IMG/VR virus record: IMGVR_UViG_3300008012_000103
Span: 1-30,507 of that record
Source of the DNA: a virus
Length of the DNA: 30,507 bases
Direction: 5' to 3' (one strand)
Shown: positions 8,320-15,791 of the stretch, piece by piece
Numbering within the stretch: the first letter of the stretch is position 1
Layout of the letters: each line of letters begins with the position of its first letter
Program-made: the position numbers and the translations under genes
Notes under the pieces: generated by a model
Told to the model about the DNA's origin: nothing
Seen by the model: the letters and a program-made list of their open reading frames with translations, nothing else
Databases searched by the model: none

Positions 8320-9323
8320 TTAGTGAGGCAATGGAAGAAGTTCTTTCACAAATAGATCCAAAGCTTAGAAAGAAAGTGTCTGCTGCCTCAGATATTGAGG
8401 TCATAATGCAAAAGACACCCAGCGTTGGGCTAAATAAGCAACTAAATGGTGGCCTCGCTTATGGCAGGCAGGTTCTTATTTGGGGCAATAAGTCTGCTGG
8501 CAAGTCGTCGTTTTGCTTGCAAATGATTGGTCAGGCACAGAAAGAAGGAAAGATATGTGCGTGGATTGACTCAGAGCAATCATATGATCCTAAGTGGGCA
8601 CAGAGGCTAGGAGTAGACTCAGAGAGCCTTATATATTCTCCTGCCAGGACAATCAACGACATGGTTGATGTTGCCACACAACTTATGTCTGCTGGCGTAG
8701 ATATTATTGTTGTTGATTCTATCTCTGCCCTGCTTCCTGCTATCTACTTTGAGAAAGACTCTGATGAACTAAAACAGTTAGAGAATACTAAGCAAATCGG
8801 TGCAGAGGCACGGGATATGACAAACGCTGTCAAGATGCTTAACTATGCAAACAATCAGACTAAGCAAACATTGCTAGTTCTTATATCTCAGCAACGTAAT
8901 AATATTGGTCAGATGTTTGTAAGCCACCAGCCCACAGGGGGTCATGCTGTTAAGTTTTTTTCTAGCACAGTCGTCAAGCTTTGGTCAAGTGAGTCAGAAA
9001 AGAATGCTATCCAGGGCAAGATAGAAGTAGGAGATAAAGTCATACAAAGCAAGATAGGTCGCCAAGTCACCTGGACTATTGACTACAACAAGACAGGAAA
9101 AGCCTTTGAGAGTGGCATGTACGACTTCTATTTCTCTGGTGACTTTGTTGGCGTAGATAACATTGCAGAAGTTGTAGACGTTGCAGAGCAATTAGGACAC
9201 ATAGAAAAGGGTGGCGCATGGTACACAGTTCTTGGAGAAAGGTTCCAGGGTAGAGCAAAGGTGGTCGAATGGCTACGACAAAATCCAGATAAGGCGGCAG
9301 AACTTGTCCAAATCATCGAATAA
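8316..9323 (+). CDS. recA: RecA-family recombinase
   Basis: This 335-aa protein starts at GTG 8316, overlapping the preceding TGA; an in-frame ATG at 8331 would remove five residues. Walker A is GNKSAGKS (57-64), the catalytic-glutamate region is WIDSEQSY (about 83-90), Walker B is VDIIVVDS (128-135), and the ISQQRNN strand and a glycine-containing DNA-binding loop follow. The C-terminus has a compact domain with a helical end. It is a filament-forming strand-exchange protein, expected to work with the nearby exonuclease and resolvases in recombination-dependent replication and repair. It diverges clearly from chromosomal RecA, as UvsX/RecA-like phage proteins do. Confidence 0.9.
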   Translation: MISEAMEEVLSQIDPKLRKKVSAASDIEVIMQKTPSVGLNKQLNGGLAYGRQVLIWGNKSAGKSSFCLQMIGQAQKEGKICAWIDSEQSYDPKWAQRLGVDSESLIYSPARTINDMVDVATQLMSAGVDIIVVDSISALLPAIYFEKDSDELKQLENTKQIGAEARDMTNAVKMLNYANNQTKQTLLVLISQQRNNIGQMFVSHQPTGGHAVKFFSSTVVKLWSSESEKNAIQGKIEVGDKVIQSKIGRQVTWTIDYNKTGKAFESGMYDFYFSGDFVGVDNIAEVVDVAEQLGHIEKGGAWYTVLGERFQGRAKVVEWLRQNPDKAAELVQIIE

Positions 9324-9477
9324 GTATCAGGTAATACATGGAATATTTCTATGCCAGGGCTGCTCTTCAGAGGCAAACTCGTCTAGATTTTACCCATCTA
9401 CTTTAGATATTACCTGGAAGTGTAAATATTGCGAGCAAATATCCACTGTAAATATAGAAAAAGAAAGAGGATATTGA
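9304..9477 (+). CDS. Small zinc-ribbon protein (57 aa)
   Basis: The coding potential lies in a frame overlapping the end of recA. TTG at 9304 is the most likely start, with AAGGCGG about 8 nt upstream; the ATG at 9211 would overlap recA by more than 100 nt. Two CxxC pairs (CQGC near residue 17, CKYC near residue 42) separated by an aromatic-rich stretch define a zinc ribbon. The stop overlaps the next ATG. Function is unknown; nucleic-acid binding is plausible. Confidence 0.55.
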   Translation: MSKSSNKYQVIHGIFLCQGCSSEANSSRFYPSTLDITWKCKYCEQISTVNIEKERGY

Positions 9478-9788
9478 TGAGTGAGCATGGCGAGTTAAAG
9501 CGTATTGGTGCAAAGCCACATAAAAATTCTGGTCGTGGAATGGTAAAAGGCGACGGTAGCTTAGACAGATATGTTGTAGATGTAAAAGAGTATAGCAAAT
9601 CATTTTCTGTTAATAAGGATGTATGGGGTAAAATAGTTACAGACACTTTAAGAGTAGATCCAAATAAATCTCCCGTAATAATGTTAGTTCTTGGAGAGAC
9701 AAAGAAGACAAGGCTTGCTATAATTGAGTGGAATGAGTTTGAAGAGTTACGAGAGATAAGAGAGAATAATGAGCGAAAACACGATTGA
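9477..9788 (+). CDS. Probable PD-(D/E)XK nuclease / Holliday-junction-resolvase-like protein
   Basis: The start at 9477 overlaps the previous stop; the longer frame from 9429 has no ribosome site. In this 103-aa protein the motif GDGSLDRYVVDVKEY (25-39) gives D26, D35 and K37, the order of acidic and lysine residues used by PD-(D/E)XK nucleases. It is followed by strands VIMLVLGE and RLAIIEW, the usual beta-hairpin of the fold. The size and GAKPHKNSGRG start resemble small phage resolvases of the Hjc kind. The assignment rests on motif spacing only. It lies in the recombination block next to a Cas4-like exonuclease and a RuvC-like protein. Confidence 0.5.
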   Translation: MSEHGELKRIGAKPHKNSGRGMVKGDGSLDRYVVDVKEYSKSFSVNKDVWGKIVTDTLRVDPNKSPVIMLVLGETKKTRLAIIEWNEFEELREIRENNERKHD

Positions 9789-10089
9789 TATTATAAATCA
9801 AATTAATGACTTTAATGATTTATCAGAATATATGCAAGATGAAGAAATAACTCAAGCACTTATCGCAATTGCTAAACTAATTGCTAAGCCAGATATTCCT
9901 CCAGACAAGGCTGCTAGGCTTATCATTCAGATTCAGGCCTACTCTGCTAAATTTGCAATGCTAGCTTCATGGTATGCCAATGTAAAAAAAGATGATCGTG
10001 CTAAAAAAAATATTTACTATTCAGCAAGAGAGGCACTTGATAAGTTATCGGATGCCCTTAAATACACAATTAGGAGCTACCATGGCTAA
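9769..10089 (+). CDS. Helical conserved phage protein, unknown function (106 aa)
   Basis: The start overlaps the upstream gene by 20 nt; the stop overlaps the exonuclease start by 8 nt. The protein is almost entirely alpha-helical and acidic in its first third, and turns basic after KKDDRAKKN (about residues 73-81). A helical segment rich in Ala/Ile (ALIAIAKLIA) lies in the middle. No motif is recognised. Its fixed place directly before the recombination exonuclease suggests a partner or regulator of that enzyme, but this is context only. Confidence 0.55.
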   Translation: MSENTIDIINQINDFNDLSEYMQDEEITQALIAIAKLIAKPDIPPDKAARLIIQIQAYSAKFAMLASWYANVKKDDRAKKNIYYSAREALDKLSDALKYTIRSYHG

Positions 10090-10912
10090 AAATATAATAT
10101 CTAAGATTGTCAAGGGTAAATCAAAAGAGGCTGTAGAAGAAGTAGAATGGCAAACACAAATGCCTGACAATGTAGAGGATGAATTTGCAGACCTTGTTGA
10201 TGCTATTCACAAGGGGTATGTTGCTAGCAATGAACCTAAGTATATGAAGAAGAAGACCTTTTCTCCTTCCACCATTGTTTTTGGTCACGGCAAGTGTCCA
10301 CGGTATTGGTATCTAGCATTTGAGGGTAACACTTTTTATGAAGAGCGTGAGGGCAAGTCTCAGGCTAACATGGATAGTGGCACAGACAGACACAAAAGAA
10401 TTCAAGATGCCATTTCTAGTGCAGGACTAATGCTTGTCAACGAAGAGAAGGTAGTGTTTGATGACCCACCCATCTTTGGTTTTTTGGATAGTATTATTAA
10501 GTGGAAAGATTCAGAATATTTAGTTGAGATTAAGACAGCAAACCATGATGCATTTGAGCGTCATAAGAAGAGTATGACAGCAAGTACATACCACATTGTT
10601 CAGCTTCTTATTTACATGAAAATATTTAAAAAGAAAAATGGCATAGTAATGTATGAGAACAAAAATACTCATGATCTACTTGCTATCCCTGTAAATATTA
10701 CACAGAGACATGTAGACTTTGTTGACTACCTCTTTGATTGGATGAAAGAGGTGTATGGTGCATGGAAGGATCAGAAGCTCCCAGAGGTTCCGTATAAGAA
10801 TAATAAAGTAAAGGTTCCGTGTGGTAGTTGCCCTGTGCAAAAGGCCTGTCAGGAGGCCCCTAAGGGAGATATTAAGATATCTAGAAGAAAGGAAGAAAAG
10901 GGAGATTTCTAA
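10082..10912 (+). CDS. Cas4-like / RecB-family PD-(D/E)XK exonuclease with a 4Fe-4S site
   Basis: The start at 10082 follows AGGAG by 6 nt; an upstream in-frame ATG at 9992 lies within the previous gene. The 276-aa protein shows C72 (KCPRYW), the nuclease core H104, D136 (FGFLD), E149-x-K151 (VEIKTA) and QLLIY (174-178, motif QxxxY), and then C247, C250 and C256 (CGSCPVQKAC). One N-terminal and three C-terminal cysteines around a RecB nuclease core are the hallmark of Cas4/AddB-type iron-sulfur nucleases. It likely resects DNA ends for the RecA protein encoded upstream. There is no CRISPR array or other cas gene here, so a recombination role is preferred. Confidence 0.85.
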   Translation: MAKNIISKIVKGKSKEAVEEVEWQTQMPDNVEDEFADLVDAIHKGYVASNEPKYMKKKTFSPSTIVFGHGKCPRYWYLAFEGNTFYEEREGKSQANMDSGTDRHKRIQDAISSAGLMLVNEEKVVFDDPPIFGFLDSIIKWKDSEYLVEIKTANHDAFERHKKSMTASTYHIVQLLIYMKIFKKKNGIVMYENKNTHDLLAIPVNITQRHVDFVDYLFDWMKEVYGAWKDQKLPEVPYKNNKVKVPCGSCPVQKACQEAPKGDIKISRRKEEKGDF

Positions 10913-11202
10913 TGTCTTTCTGCTCATGGTGCGACAAAGAGTTTTTTCCAAACTCAGCAAAACAAATTTATTGCTCTGCTGAGTGTAGGCAGGAGTCAAG
11001 TAAAGAAAAAATTCTTCAAAGATACGAAATAGAAAAAAGAAGAAAAAGAGTTGGAAGAGATAAAAAATGTGCTGGTGATTGTGGAACATATCTAAGCATT
11101 TATAATGATGTTGGAATGTGTGACAATTGCCTTATTAACAAAAAAAAGTTTAATAATTTTATAAAGGAGTTGAAAGGATATTTTGAGTACCAACAAGAGT
11201 AG
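10912..11202 (+). CDS. Double zinc-finger protein (96 aa)
   Basis: The ATG overlaps the previous stop (TAATG). The first cysteine cluster is CSWC (4-7) with CSAEC (21-25), resembling a treble-clef finger. The second is CAGDCG (53-58) with CDNC (70-73). Between them is a very basic helix (EKRRKRVGRDKK). Two zinc modules joined by a basic helix suggest binding to DNA or RNA. The C-terminus is lysine- and aromatic-rich. The gene overlaps the RuvC-like gene by 20 nt, which suggests shared expression in recombination. Confidence 0.6.
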   Translation: MSFCSWCDKEFFPNSAKQIYCSAECRQESSKEKILQRYEIEKRRKRVGRDKKCAGDCGTYLSIYNDVGMCDNCLINKKKFNNFIKELKGYFEYQQE

Positions 11203-11770
11203 GGGTTTAGCAAGTCTATCAAAACCAAGGACTATAATAGCAGTAGATGCCTCTACAAATTCAATGGCATTTTCAATATTTGAGGAAGGAAGGCTGATCA
11301 AATATGGAAAGGTTCGATTTGTTGGCACAGATGCTCTTTATAAAGCAGGAGATGCCTGTAGAAAAGCTATCCCGTTTTTTAAAGCTTTTCGATCAGACGC
11401 TATTATTCTTGAATCGGCTATCTATAGCAACTCTCCAAAAACCGCTATGCAACTGTCGTTGGTGCAAGGAGCAATTATTGCAGCAGCGCAAGTTGCTGGA
11501 ATTAAAACGGTAAAGAATGTAGCACCTATGGCTTGGCAAAATTATATTGGAACAAAGCTTTTGAGTGCAGCAGAAAAGCAAGCAATTGTAAAAAAGACAC
11601 CAGGAAAATCTAATTCATGGTATAAAGGAAAGGAAAGAGAATTAAGAAAACAAAAGACTATTGACTATGTTAATAATAGATACAAAATTAAAGTTGATGA
11701 CGATGATGTGGCAGACTCAATTGGCATAGGGTCTTATGTAAGCGACAAGTGGGGTGCCATTTTTGAATAA
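11183..11770 (+). CDS. RuvC-like Holliday junction resolvase (RNase H fold)
   Basis: The start is TTG 11183, with AAAGGA 5 nt upstream. In this 195-aa protein the first strand IIAVDASTNSMAFSIF carries the catalytic D22, IILESAIY carries E77, and the C-terminal DDDDVADSIGIG supplies D175/D178. This is the acidic triad/tetrad order of RuvC-type nucleases, which cut four-way junctions. Length is close to RuvC (about 170-190 aa). An insertion rich in Lys and Trp (residues 138-160) precedes the last motif. It would debranch replicating DNA before packaging. The stop overlaps a further small HTH gene. Confidence 0.8.
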   Translation: MSTNKSRGLASLSKPRTIIAVDASTNSMAFSIFEEGRLIKYGKVRFVGTDALYKAGDACRKAIPFFKAFRSDAIILESAIYSNSPKTAMQLSLVQGAIIAAAQVAGIKTVKNVAPMAWQNYIGTKLLSAAEKQAIVKKTPGKSNSWYKGKERELRKQKTIDYVNNRYKIKVDDDDVADSIGIGSYVSDKWGAIFE

Positions 11771-11930
11771 AAAAGATTTTTACAAAAATAAAAGCTGGCT
11801 TCACAAACGTTATGTACAAGACAAGAAAACTCCAGAAGAAATAGCAAAAGAATGTGGTTGCACAGTACAAACAATTTATCTATACTTGAACAAGTTCGGA
11901 TTAAAGATGGGAAGAAAGGGTAGAAGATGA
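11763..11930 (+). CDS. Small HTH protein (55 aa), TTG start
   Basis: It is read from TTG 11763, which overlaps the end of the resolvase gene, to TGA 11930. The protein has a basic N-terminus (KDFYKNKSWLHKRY) and a homeodomain-like helix-turn-helix of resolvase type (TPEEIAKECGCTVQTIYLYL, about residues 24-43), then a short basic tail (GRKGRR). GGGG occurs about 10 nt before the TTG. It resembles the HTH module often found at the end of phage HNH endonucleases, here free-standing. The stop overlaps the next ATG (ATGA), which supports it being translated. Confidence 0.6.
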   Translation: MNKKDFYKNKSWLHKRYVQDKKTPEEIAKECGCTVQTIYLYLNKFGLKMGRKGRR

Positions 11931-12142
11931 ATGACGAAGTAAATCATCCCAAGCATTACACAATACATCCTAGTGGTATTGAAACAATAGAGCTTACAGA
12001 ACACATGAATTTCTGTCTTGGCAATGTTATAAAGTATGTTATGCGTGCCCCATACAAGGGTAAACAAATTCAGGACTTGGAAAAAGCAGCCTGGTATTTG
12101 AATCGTGAAATAAATAGACTTAAAACTATTGACAAAGAATAG
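11927..12142 (+). CDS. DUF3310 family protein
   Basis: The 71-aa sequence begins with the family signature N-H-P-x-H-Y (VNHPKHY, residues 5-11), then IETIEL, FCLGNVIKYVMRAPYKG and LEKAAWYLNREI. This is the full short helical domain known as DUF3310, sometimes annotated as a nucleotide-kinase-associated domain in phages. Its biochemical function is not established. The ATG overlaps the stop of the HTH gene upstream. A strong promoter begins within the last codons of this gene. Confidence 0.85.
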   Translation: MNDEVNHPKHYTIHPSGIETIELTEHMNFCLGNVIKYVMRAPYKGKQIQDLEKAAWYLNREINRLKTIDKE

Positions 12143-12157
12143 ACACCATGGTAGAAT
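12129..12157 (+). promoter_or_regulatory. Strong sigma70-type promoter (TTGACA-17-TAGAAT)
   Basis: TTGACA (12129-12134) and TAGAAT (12152-12157) are separated by exactly 17 bp, and TG at 12149-12150 adds an extended -10. The start of transcription is expected near 12164, giving a leader of about 20 nt with AAGGAGT before the ATG at 12185. It would drive the 97-aa protein and the terminase pair. The sequence GGTAGAATTGTC is shared with the promoter at 379. TGGTAG/CTACCA (12149-12154 and 12166-12171) forms a short dyad over the -10 region that could be an operator. Confidence 0.8.
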
Positions 12158-12184
12158 TGTCCTACCTACCACAAAGGAGTAAAA

Positions 12185-12478
12185 ATGGGACGACGCAAAA
12201 AGGTGCAAATAAACGACCCCTTTATTAGAGAGGGTAGTTTTACTACACAAGAAGGCAAGGTAGTAAATCAGGGGGACATTATTAAGATAAAAGGTATTTG
12301 GGGTACTAAGTTTAAGTTTCACCAACATGTTACTAATCCAGAGAATAATAGGTCTTGGATTGATTGCGTAGAATTAGAAAAGGGTGTTAGTTGTGGTATG
12401 CGTTCTTTTTATGAAGATCGTGTAAGGGTAATGCCTAAGAAGCGAGGAAAGCGTGTCAAAAGAAATAGACCTAGTTAA
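12185..12478 (+). CDS. Conserved small basic actinophage-type protein (97 aa)
   Basis: AAGGAGT precedes the ATG by 6 nt. The core runs EGSFTTQEGKVVNQGDIIKI, then KGIWGTKFKF, HVTN, WIDCVELEKG and a basic tail (KKRGKRVKRNRPS). This arrangement matches small proteins I recall from actinobacteriophages (DUF7246-like), with an SH3-like barrel and a basic tail. The function is unknown; DNA or RNA binding is likely from the charge. Its end overlaps the terminase small-subunit start by 26 nt. It is the first gene after the strong promoter. Confidence 0.65.
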   Translation: MGRRKKVQINDPFIREGSFTTQEGKVVNQGDIIKIKGIWGTKFKFHQHVTNPENNRSWIDCVELEKGVSCGMRSFYEDRVRVMPKKRGKRVKRNRPS

Positions 12479-12974
12479 GCATCTTGATGAAGTAAACAAG
12501 GTTGCATCAGAATATTTAAAGGGAACTGATACAGCACAGATAGCACGGGAGTTAGACATACCCCGTACCCGTGTAATGTCATTGCTCAATGACTGGCGTA
12601 AAATGGCAGCAAATAATGAAGCCATTCATGCGAGAGCAAGAGAGGCATTGGCTGGTGCAGATCAACATTATTCCAGCTTAATTAAAAAGGCATATGAGGT
12701 CATTGACACAGCAGATCAAACAGCAAATCTTAATGCTAAGACAACATCAATCAAACTTATTGCTGATATTGAAGCAAAAAGACTTGACATGCTTCATCGT
12801 GCAGGTCTTTTAGATAATAAAGAGGTAGCAGAAGAACTTGCTCGTATGGAAGAAAAGCATCAAATTCTTATAATTATTCTTAAAGATGTTGCTACAAAAT
12901 ATCCAGAAATTCGTAATGAAATTATGTCAAAGCTTTCTGAAGCAACTGACGGAGTGATCATAGTTGACAATTGA
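12453..12974 (+). CDS. Probable terminase small subunit
   Basis: The GTG start at 12453 has GAGGAAAG about 3-9 nt upstream. In this 173-aa protein an N-terminal HTH at about residues 24-48 (GTDTAQIARELDIPRTRVMSLLNDW) precedes a long helical region that could oligomerise (residues 55-140), ending in an acidic tail. That build and the position directly before the large subunit are typical of phage TerS proteins, which recognise the packaging site and hand DNA to the motor. Sequence identity to a named family is not visible, so the call depends on architecture and context. Confidence 0.7.
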   Translation: MSKEIDLVKHLDEVNKVASEYLKGTDTAQIARELDIPRTRVMSLLNDWRKMAANNEAIHARAREALAGADQHYSSLIKKAYEVIDTADQTANLNAKTTSIKLIADIEAKRLDMLHRAGLLDNKEVAEELARMEEKHQILIIILKDVATKYPEIRNEIMSKLSEATDGVIIVDN

Positions 12975-14745
12975 TTTATCTGATTTCATGGAGGCTCTTG
13001 ATGATAATCCATTTCAGGAAGAACCAGTAGATGTAGAAACCTTTGTAAAGTCCCCAGACTTTTTAGGGCAGCCAGAACTGTCTCACTATCAGTATGTTCT
13101 CGTAGAGTGCATGAGTCAGATATACAAAGAAAAAGATTTGCAAAGATTTATGGGAAAGGAAGAGGGTAGTGAACACTATAAGAAATATACTAAGTCAGAA
13201 GTTATATTGCAACTTGGCAAAGGATCAGGTAAGGATCACACTTCTACTGTGGGTTGTGCTTATCTTGTTTATAAGCTTCTTTGCTTAAAAGATCCTGCTG
13301 CATATTTTGGTAAGCCCCCTGGTGATGCTATTGACATTATCAATATTGCTGTAAACGCACAGCAAGCAAAGAATGTTTTCTTTAAAGGATTCAAAAACAA
13401 GATTGATAAATCTCCATGGTTTGCTGGAAAGTATGATGCTAAAGTAGACAATGTTGAGTTCGATAAGGCTGTCACAGTATATTCTGGTCACTCAGAAAGA
13501 GAGAGCCATGAGGGTCTAAACCTTATGCTTGCTGTCCTTGATGAGATTTCTGGTTTTGCCCAAGAGTCAAGTAGTGGCAATGAAAATGCAAAAACAGGAG
13601 AAGCAATCTATAAAGCATTCCGTGGCTCAGTTGATTCACGATTTCCCGACTATGGAAAGGTAGTTCTTCTTTCATTCCCACGTTACAAGGGTGACTTTAT
13701 CTCTAAAAGATATGATGACGTTGTTGCTGAAAAAGAAACTGAATTTAAAAAGCATACCTTTGTTCTTAATCCTGCCTTGCCAGAAGATGATCCAGGAAAC
13801 ACCTTTGATATTGAATGGGAAGAAGACAGAATAGAGTCTTATAAGTTCCCTGGAGTTTATGCGCTTAAAAGACCTACATGGGAAGTAAACCCAACAAGAA
13901 GCATTGAAGACTTTAAGCTTGCATTTTATACAGATCCAGCAGATGCAATGATGCGCTTTGCCTGTATGCCTACTGTATCTTCAGATGCATTTTTTAAATC
14001 GCGGGATAAGATAGAAAAGTCATTAAGTATTCGTAATCCGCTTGATACTTTTAGAAGAATAGATCCTAGTTTTAAACCAAACCCAGATACAACTTATTTT
14101 GTACATGCTGACCTAGCACAAAAACATGACAAGTGTGCAGTAGCATTAAGCCATGTTGAAAAATGGGTAGAGGTGCAAACATTTAATGACTACACTCAAG
14201 TAGTGCCATTTGTTGTTGTAGATATGATTGCTTGGTGGGAGCCTCGTAGAGAAGGCCCAGTAGACTTATCTGAAGTAAAAAACTGGATTATTGATCTTAG
14301 AAGAAATGGATTTAATCTTGGTCTAGTTACATTTGACCGCTGGCAGTCATTTGATATTCAGCGGGATCTAAAGAGTGTTGGTATTAATACAGAGACTCTT
14401 TCAGTAGCAAAGAAACACTATGAAGATCTTGCCATGCTTTTTTATGAAGAGCGGGTTGTTGCACCACATATTGAAATACTCTTAGAAGAGCTTTTGGAAC
14501 TTAGAATCGTGTCAAATAACAAGGTCGATCACCCAAGAAAGAAGTCAAAGGACTTGGCTGATGCAATGTGTGGATCTGTTTATAATGCAATCTCTCACTC
14601 CAAGAAAAATACTTTTGGAGAAATAGAGGTACACACATGGTCCTCATTTAAAGCAGATAGAAATAGAGAATTAATAGAAGAAAAAGAAAAACCACAAATG
14701 ACAGATGATATAAAAAATTATCTTTCTAACTACAAACTAATATAG
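12964..14745 (+). CDS. Terminase large subunit (packaging ATPase/nuclease)
   Basis: The 593-aa protein starts at TTG 12964, overlapping TerS by 11 nt. The ATPase domain has Walker A LGKGSGKD (84-91) and Walker B LMLAVLDE (187-194) with the catalytic E194. The C-terminal RNase H-like nuclease shows D383 (VHADLAQK), D458 (VTFDRWQ) and D530/D533 (KDLADAM), the three acidic sites expected. It cuts concatemers and pumps DNA into proheads. The Walker A ends in GKD rather than GKT/S, a variation found in some phage terminases. No portal gene follows, so the head module lies elsewhere. Confidence 0.92.
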   Translation: MTIDLSDFMEALDDNPFQEEPVDVETFVKSPDFLGQPELSHYQYVLVECMSQIYKEKDLQRFMGKEEGSEHYKKYTKSEVILQLGKGSGKDHTSTVGCAYLVYKLLCLKDPAAYFGKPPGDAIDIINIAVNAQQAKNVFFKGFKNKIDKSPWFAGKYDAKVDNVEFDKAVTVYSGHSERESHEGLNLMLAVLDEISGFAQESSSGNENAKTGEAIYKAFRGSVDSRFPDYGKVVLLSFPRYKGDFISKRYDDVVAEKETEFKKHTFVLNPALPEDDPGNTFDIEWEEDRIESYKFPGVYALKRPTWEVNPTRSIEDFKLAFYTDPADAMMRFACMPTVSSDAFFKSRDKIEKSLSIRNPLDTFRRIDPSFKPNPDTTYFVHADLAQKHDKCAVALSHVEKWVEVQTFNDYTQVVPFVVVDMIAWWEPRREGPVDLSEVKNWIIDLRRNGFNLGLVTFDRWQSFDIQRDLKSVGINTETLSVAKKHYEDLAMLFYEERVVAPHIEILLEELLELRIVSNNKVDHPRKKSKDLADAMCGSVYNAISHSKKNTFGEIEVHTWSSFKADRNRELIEEKEKPQMTDDIKNYLSNYKLI

Positions 14746-14753
14746 GAGACAAA

Positions 14754-15782
14754 ATGTTAAAAGTAGGCAAAGCAATGTGTTTTGATGATATTCTTCTTGT
14801 TCCACAAAAAAGCTCAATATCTTCAAGACACGAAGTTAATTTGTCAATGAGTATAGGTTATAAAAAAAAGAAAATTAATCTAGAATTGCCTGTTATAGCA
14901 GCACCTATGGATACAGTTTGTGACACTGAAATGTGTATTGCTATGCATAATGCTGGCGGTATAGGAATCCTTCATAGATATATGTCTTATCAAGAACAAA
15001 TATTAAAGTCTCAAAACCTTTTAGAAAAAGAAATAAGATTTGGTGTTGCCCTTGCATCTAATAATGGATATCTTGCTCAGGCAGATCATTTATATAATGT
15101 TGGAGTAAGAGTTTTTCTTGTTGATACTGCAAACGGTCATAGTACTTATGCTACTAAGGCAGTAGCACAACTTAGAAACGCATTTAAAGATGCACATATT
15201 ATGGCTGGAAATGTTTCTACAAAAGACGGATTTTTAAGGTTGGCAGAAGCAGGAGCAGACTCTGTTCGCGTAGGAATTGGTGGAGGGAGTGCCTGCACTA
15301 CAAGAATGGTTAGTGGCCATGGAGTTCCAACATTACAATCAATTATGGATTGTGCAGAAACATTTCAAGAATGTTCCATCATTGCTGATGGAGGAATAAG
15401 AACAAGTGGAGACATGGTTAAGTCTTTTGCTGCTGGTGCTGATGCAGTAATGATTGGATCAATGCTTGCTGGGACAGATGAGTCCCCAGGAGAAATACTA
15501 ACAGATGCTGATGGTAGAGAGGTAAAAGCTTTCCGTGGCATGGCGAGTGCTTCTGCACAAAAAGATGCCACAGGAAAGGTTTCGGTAGCAGAAGGTATAT
15601 CTACTACTGTTCCATACAAGGGTTCTGTTGCACACATTCTTAATCAAATTCGTGGTGGACTAGGTAGTGGATGCTCTTATAGCGGAGCAGAGAATCTTTC
15701 ATGCCTTGAAGAATATTCAGAATATGTAACGGTATCAGCATTAAGTATAAATGAATCAATTCCACATGCAAAAATAGGATAG
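14754..15782 (+). CDS. IMP dehydrogenase / GMP reductase family enzyme without CBS domains
   Basis: AGGAGA precedes the ATG by 5 nt. The 342-aa TIM barrel has FDDILLVP (10-17), [10 protein letters not shown] (46-55), the phosphate-binding and catalytic loop [11 protein letters not shown] (174-184, Cys181), [10 protein letters not shown] (211-220), and the C-terminal PYKGSV (287-292). These are family hallmarks. IMPDH makes XMP from IMP and GMPR runs GMP to IMP; both use NAD(P). The length and absence of CBS domains are GMPR-like or minimal-IMPDH-like, and I cannot separate them by eye. As a phage purine gene it would raise or redirect guanine nucleotide supply. It sits oddly between the terminase and late-type genes. 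Confidence 0.85.
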   Translation: MLKVGKAMCFDDILLVPQKSSISSRHEVNLSMSIGYKKKKINLELPVIAAPMDTVCDTEMCIAMHNAGGIGILHRYMSYQEQILKSQNLLEKEIRFGVALASNNGYLAQADHLYNVGVRVFLVDTANGHSTYATKAVAQLRNAFKDAHIMAGNVSTKDGFLRLAEAGADSVRVGIGGGSACTTRMVSGHGVPTLQSIMDCAETFQECSIIADGGIRTSGDMVKSFAAGADAVMIGSMLAGTDESPGEILTDADGREVKAFRGMASASAQKDATGKVSVAEGISTTVPYKGSVAHILNQIRGGLGSGCSYSGAENLSCLEEYSEYVTVSALSINESIPHAKIG

Positions 15783-15785
15783 AAT
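15780..15785 (+). promoter_or_regulatory. Leaderless promoter (-10 TAGAAT, 6 nt before the ATG)
   Basis: TAGAAT at 15780-15785 overlaps the stop of the IMPDH-like gene and is followed by ATATAC and the ATG at 15792, so transcription should begin at the start codon. No ribosome site and no clear -35 are present. Confidence 0.5.
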
Positions 15786-15791
15786 ATATAC

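Noticed and set aside
9211-9303. N-terminal extension of the 57-aa zinc-ribbon gene
   Set aside because: It would overlap the recA C-terminal domain by more than 100 nt without a ribosome site; TTG 9304 with AAGGCGG is better placed.
10082-10912. CRISPR adaptation module because of the Cas4-like protein
   Set aside because: No repeats with spacers, cas1 or cas2 are present; phage Cas4-like nucleases are common in recombination blocks.
10676-11089. Minus-strand open frame of 137 codons
   Set aside because: It is antisense to the Cas4-like nuclease and the zinc-finger gene. Its Phe-rich runs reflect the A-rich sense strand.
11876-12328. Minus-strand open frame of 150 codons
   Set aside because: It lies opposite the DUF3310 gene, the TTGACA/TAGAAT promoter and the 97-aa gene, and its product is a low-complexity mix of Phe, Leu and Tyr as expected from an antisense shadow.
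12964-12969. TTGACA as a -35 box before the large terminase
   Set aside because: No -10 box is found 15-19 bp downstream; the bases are the start codon and first codons of the terminase.
14754-15782. Purine (Z-base, 2-aminoadenine) DNA modification pathway around the IMPDH-like gene
   Set aside because: No PurZ/adenylosuccinate-synthetase-like gene or dATP hydrolase accompanies it, and the polymerase is DnaE type rather than DpoZ, so there is no support.
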